Assembly (NCBI GenBank): GCA_947037905.1 | Contig: CAMQUX010000066.1 | Coordinates: 1-7,173, forward strand | Length of the DNA: 7,173 bases | Direction: 5' to 3' | Origin: an uncultured Desulfovibrionaceae bacterium | Lineage (GTDB): Bacteria > Desulfobacterota > Desulfovibrionia > Desulfovibrionales > Desulfovibrionaceae | In this document: piece after piece, positions 5,305 to 7,173 of the stretch | How positions within the stretch are numbered: the stretch's first letter is position 1 | Layout of the letters: each line of letters opens with the position of its first letter | The notes under the pieces: model-generated | The model's database searches: none | What the model was told of the DNA's origin: nothing | The model's input: only the letters and a program-made list of their open reading frames with translations | Translations under genes and position numbers: made by a program

Positions 5305-6276
5305 ATGAACATGCAATCAAACATTAAGTTCCTTGTGAACAACAAAATATACACAAGCTTTTTAACTTGCACAGTAAACCGTGCAATGGACGCTCTTGCT
5401 GGTTCGTTTTCTTTAGAAGTCATGGGCAACGGCGAGGAAAGTCATATAAAAGTAAATGATACCTGCGAGTTAAAAGTTGATAATAAAACGCTCATAACAG
5501 GTTATGTGGACGATATAAATGTAAATTTATCAGCCACAAGCCATACCATACGTATCAGCGGGCGTGATAAAACTGCAGATTTAATAGACTGTTCAGCAAT
5601 CCATAACCCAAGCCAGTGGCAAAATGTAAGCTTTGCACATTTAGCGAGCGAATTATTAAAGCCTTTTGATATTAAAGCTACAATCACAGAACAACTTGAA
5701 CCGTTTGAAAAATTTAAAATCGAACAAGGTGAGACTGTTTTTGAAGCACTAGAGCGCATGTGCCGTTTGAGAAAAGTTTTCTGCACAAGCACTGTTCTAG
5801 GAGATGTTTTAATTGAAAAGAAAAGCAGCAGCTTTGCAACAGTAGCTCTTAAAGAAGGCGTTAATATTTTAAATGCCAGTGCAAGTTTCACAGGAAAAGA
5901 TATGTTCTCGCACTACGAACTAAAGGGACAAGGCGCACAAAAAGAAGCATGCAAAAATATATCTAAAGATGCAAAAATACCACGCTATCGCCCGTTATTA
6001 ATTATAGCAGAAGATACGCTCACAGATGCAACTGCAAATAGCAGGCTCTTATTTGAAAAAGACATAAGACGTGCTCGCTCTAGCACCGTAAACATCAGCG
6101 TACAAGGCTTTAAAGAATATGAAAATGGCAAAATTTGGGAACCTAACCGCCTTGTATTTGTTGAAAGTCCTACACTTGGCATGGCAACAGAGCTTTTAAT
6201 TGTAGCAGTTGAGTACAGTTTTTCAAGCGCCGGCTCAATTTGTAATTTAACCCTGCAACATAAAGAGGCTCTATAA
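5305..6276 (+). CDS. P: Mu P-like baseplate hub protein (gp44)
   Basis: A 323-residue protein of the Mu gp44/P and T4 gp27-like hub family, which forms the central ring of the contractile-tail baseplate and carries the spike. Evidence: an early beta-rich part with LAGSFSLEV (31-39), CELKVDNKTLITGYVDDI (54-71) and the hallmark ISGRDKTADLIDCSA (84-98), then QWQN (104-107) and ETVFEALERMCR (143-154). The C-terminal half has the repeated fold typical of the family, with GKIWEPNRLVFVESPTLGM near residues 275-293. ATG 5305 is preceded by AAAAGG (5292-5297), 7 bp away; the second ATG at 5311 is too far. It starts 11 bp after N ends and its stop overlaps the next start by one base (TAATG). Confidence 0.88.
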   Translation: MNMQSNIKFLVNNKIYTSFLTCTVNRAMDALAGSFSLEVMGNGEESHIKVNDTCELKVDNKTLITGYVDDINVNLSATSHTIRISGRDKTADLIDCSAIHNPSQWQNVSFAHLASELLKPFDIKATITEQLEPFEKFKIEQGETVFEALERMCRLRKVFCTSTVLGDVLIEKKSSSFATVALKEGVNILNASASFTGKDMFSHYELKGQGAQKEACKNISKDAKIPRYRPLLIIAEDTLTDATANSRLLFEKDIRRARSSTVNISVQGFKEYENGKIWEPNRLVFVESPTLGMATELLIVAVEYSFSSAGSICNLTLQHKEAL

Positions 6277-6845
6277 TGATTCGTGCTATTGGAAAAATGC
6301 TTAAACCGTTAAAACTGAAAATTGCATTACTCATTGGCAGGTGCGTCATTTTAGCAGTTGATACAACAACTAAAGTGCAAGAGCTGCAAATTGAAGCATT
6401 AAAAGATGAAGTAATAGACAATATAGAACACCGCCAAACTTACGGATTTGCGAGCGTACCACTTGCAGGTGCAGATGGAATAGTGCTTGCCGTAGGTGCC
6501 AGTAGAAATAATGCAGTTATGATTGGTGTTGAGGATACTCGCTATAGAGTACAGGGCTTAGAAAATGGGGACGTCGCAATTTATGATGATAAAGAACAGA
6601 CAGTGCTTTTAACCAAAGACGGTATAAGTATAACAGCGAAAAAACTAAGCATAAAAACTGATGCAGATATTGAGCTCAAAGCAAAAAATTTAAATGTAGA
6701 CGCAAACAACATCAGCTTAGGCATGGGTGGAATGCCCCTCGCCCGTGTGGGAGATACTATTATTATCGACAAATCACTGGTACCAGATGCAGTCGGTTCA
6801 ACAGGAATAATAACAAGCGGTTCTAAAAAAGTAACAAGCATATAA
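6276..6845 (+). CDS. Mu gp45-like central spike / baseplate assembly protein V
   Basis: A 189-residue trimeric membrane-piercing spike protein. An OB-fold-like part (about 30-95) contains VQELQIEALKDEVIDNIEHR, then YGFASVPLAGADGIVLAVG, typical of Mu gp45. A beta-helical stem follows (about 98-150: DVAIYDDKEQTVLLTKDGIS, then IKTDADIELKAKNLNVDANN). The tip region is GGMPLARVGD...GIITSGSKKVTSI. Length is close to Mu gp45 (about 197). His52 is the only histidine, so the His-x-His iron site known at the tips of P2 gpV and phi92 gp138 is absent. AAAGAGG (6262-6268) lies 7 bp before ATG 6276, and the start overlaps the P stop, so translation is coupled. Confidence 0.87.
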   Translation: MIRAIGKMLKPLKLKIALLIGRCVILAVDTTTKVQELQIEALKDEVIDNIEHRQTYGFASVPLAGADGIVLAVGASRNNAVMIGVEDTRYRVQGLENGDVAIYDDKEQTVLLTKDGISITAKKLSIKTDADIELKAKNLNVDANNISLGMGGMPLARVGDTIIIDKSLVPDAVGSTGIITSGSKKVTSI

Positions 6846-6863
6846 GGCAAAAGGCATAAATAT

Positions 6864-7173
6864 ATGGATTTATTAATAGAATATAATCAAGAACAAGATT
6901 TTTGGGATATAGCCATCCAAGACGGACAGCTTTCCACAACAGACAGCATTGAAAATGCAGTGATATTAAGCCTTGGTACAGACAAGCGAGTAAATATTGA
7001 AGAGCTACCATTTGAGCATAATGATCAAAGAGGCTGGTGGGGAGATATACTCATGGAAAACCACGAGATCGGCTCAAAGCTTTGGTTATTAAAAAGAGAA
7101 AAAATCACAGAGAATATGCTTGAAAATACAGAAAATTATGCAAGAGAAGCTCTTGTATGGCTAGTAAGTGATG
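6864..7173 (+). CDS. Mu gp46-like baseplate protein (runs off right edge)
   Basis: The first 103 residues of a GP46-family protein, a baseplate wedge component comparable to T4 gp25. Key features: DFWDIAIQDGQLSTTDSIENAV near the start (12-33), then QRGWWGDIL (55-63), GSKLWLLKREK (70-80) and YAREALVWLVSD (92-103), the typical succession in this family. ATG 6864 has AAAAGG about 9 bp upstream and lies 18 bp after the gp45 stop. The position after gp45 matches Mu order, so gp47 (baseplate J) is expected beyond the edge. The gene is cut only by the window end; no damage is seen. Confidence 0.87.
   Translation, partial: MDLLIEYNQEQDFWDIAIQDGQLSTTDSIENAVILSLGTDKRVNIEELPFEHNDQRGWWGDILMENHEIGSKLWLLKREKITENMLENTENYAREALVWLVSD

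Noticed and set aside
5502..5891. 129-codon minus-strand open frame inside gene P
   Set aside because: It is the mirror of the P coding sequence with Ser/Leu/Ile-rich shadow composition and no independent start signals.
6581..7011. Minus-strand open frames opposite gp45 and gp46
   Set aside because: Both are shadows of well-supported baseplate genes.

Overview
The window is part of a Mu-like transposable prophage (saltoviral-type genome) in an AT-rich Gram-negative bacterium, roughly one third G+C by eye. The Mu assignment rests on gene families: a Mu A-type transposase N-terminus at the left edge, then a Mu-order baseplate run N (DNA circularisation) - P - gp45 - gp46 at the right, plus a DUF2730 protein of the Mu gp25 type. 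The host cannot be fixed from sequence alone. AT-rich gut bacteria that carry Mu-like phages (for example Mucispirillum-, Campylobacter- or Desulfovibrionales-like hosts) would fit.

Layout. Bases 1-778 are transcribed leftward: a Ner-like small helix-turn-helix protein (551-778), then the transposase (from 419, running off the edge). Bases 997-1656 are transcribed rightward and encode an S24/LexA-type phage repressor. The 218-bp space between these divergent units holds three direct copies of a GATTATA-type box at exactly 22-bp spacing plus one inverted copy, so this is the lysis-lysogeny switch. Behind the repressor sits an unrecognised three-transmembrane-segment protein (1724-2359), probably a lysogenic cargo gene. 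Bases 2360-2730 have no convincing gene but carry a short tandem repeat, a possible gene remnant and a strong symmetrical terminator hairpin (2507-2542).

Bases 2731-4098 (minus strand) form a tight three-gene cassette: a DUF5675 protein, a three-TM holin-like protein and a DUF2730 coiled-coil protein. Each pair is separated by only 3 bp. From 4187 the tail/baseplate operon runs rightward. The divergent space between the cassette and the tail operon contains two palindromes. One of them is a perfect 12-bp inverted repeat whose 3-nt loop is the likely DUF5675 start codon.

How it fits together: the cleavable repressor and the Ner-like protein would decide through the 22-bp array whether the transposition genes are expressed. 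After induction, the divergent late region would drive lysis genes one way and baseplate genes the other. Compared with Mu, the order is rearranged: the immunity/transposition block lies next to the middle of the tail operon, the lysis cassette is inverted, and no tape-measure gene lies directly before N. The main candidates for new biology are the three-TM cargo protein, the phased operator array and the hairpin-embedded start codon.
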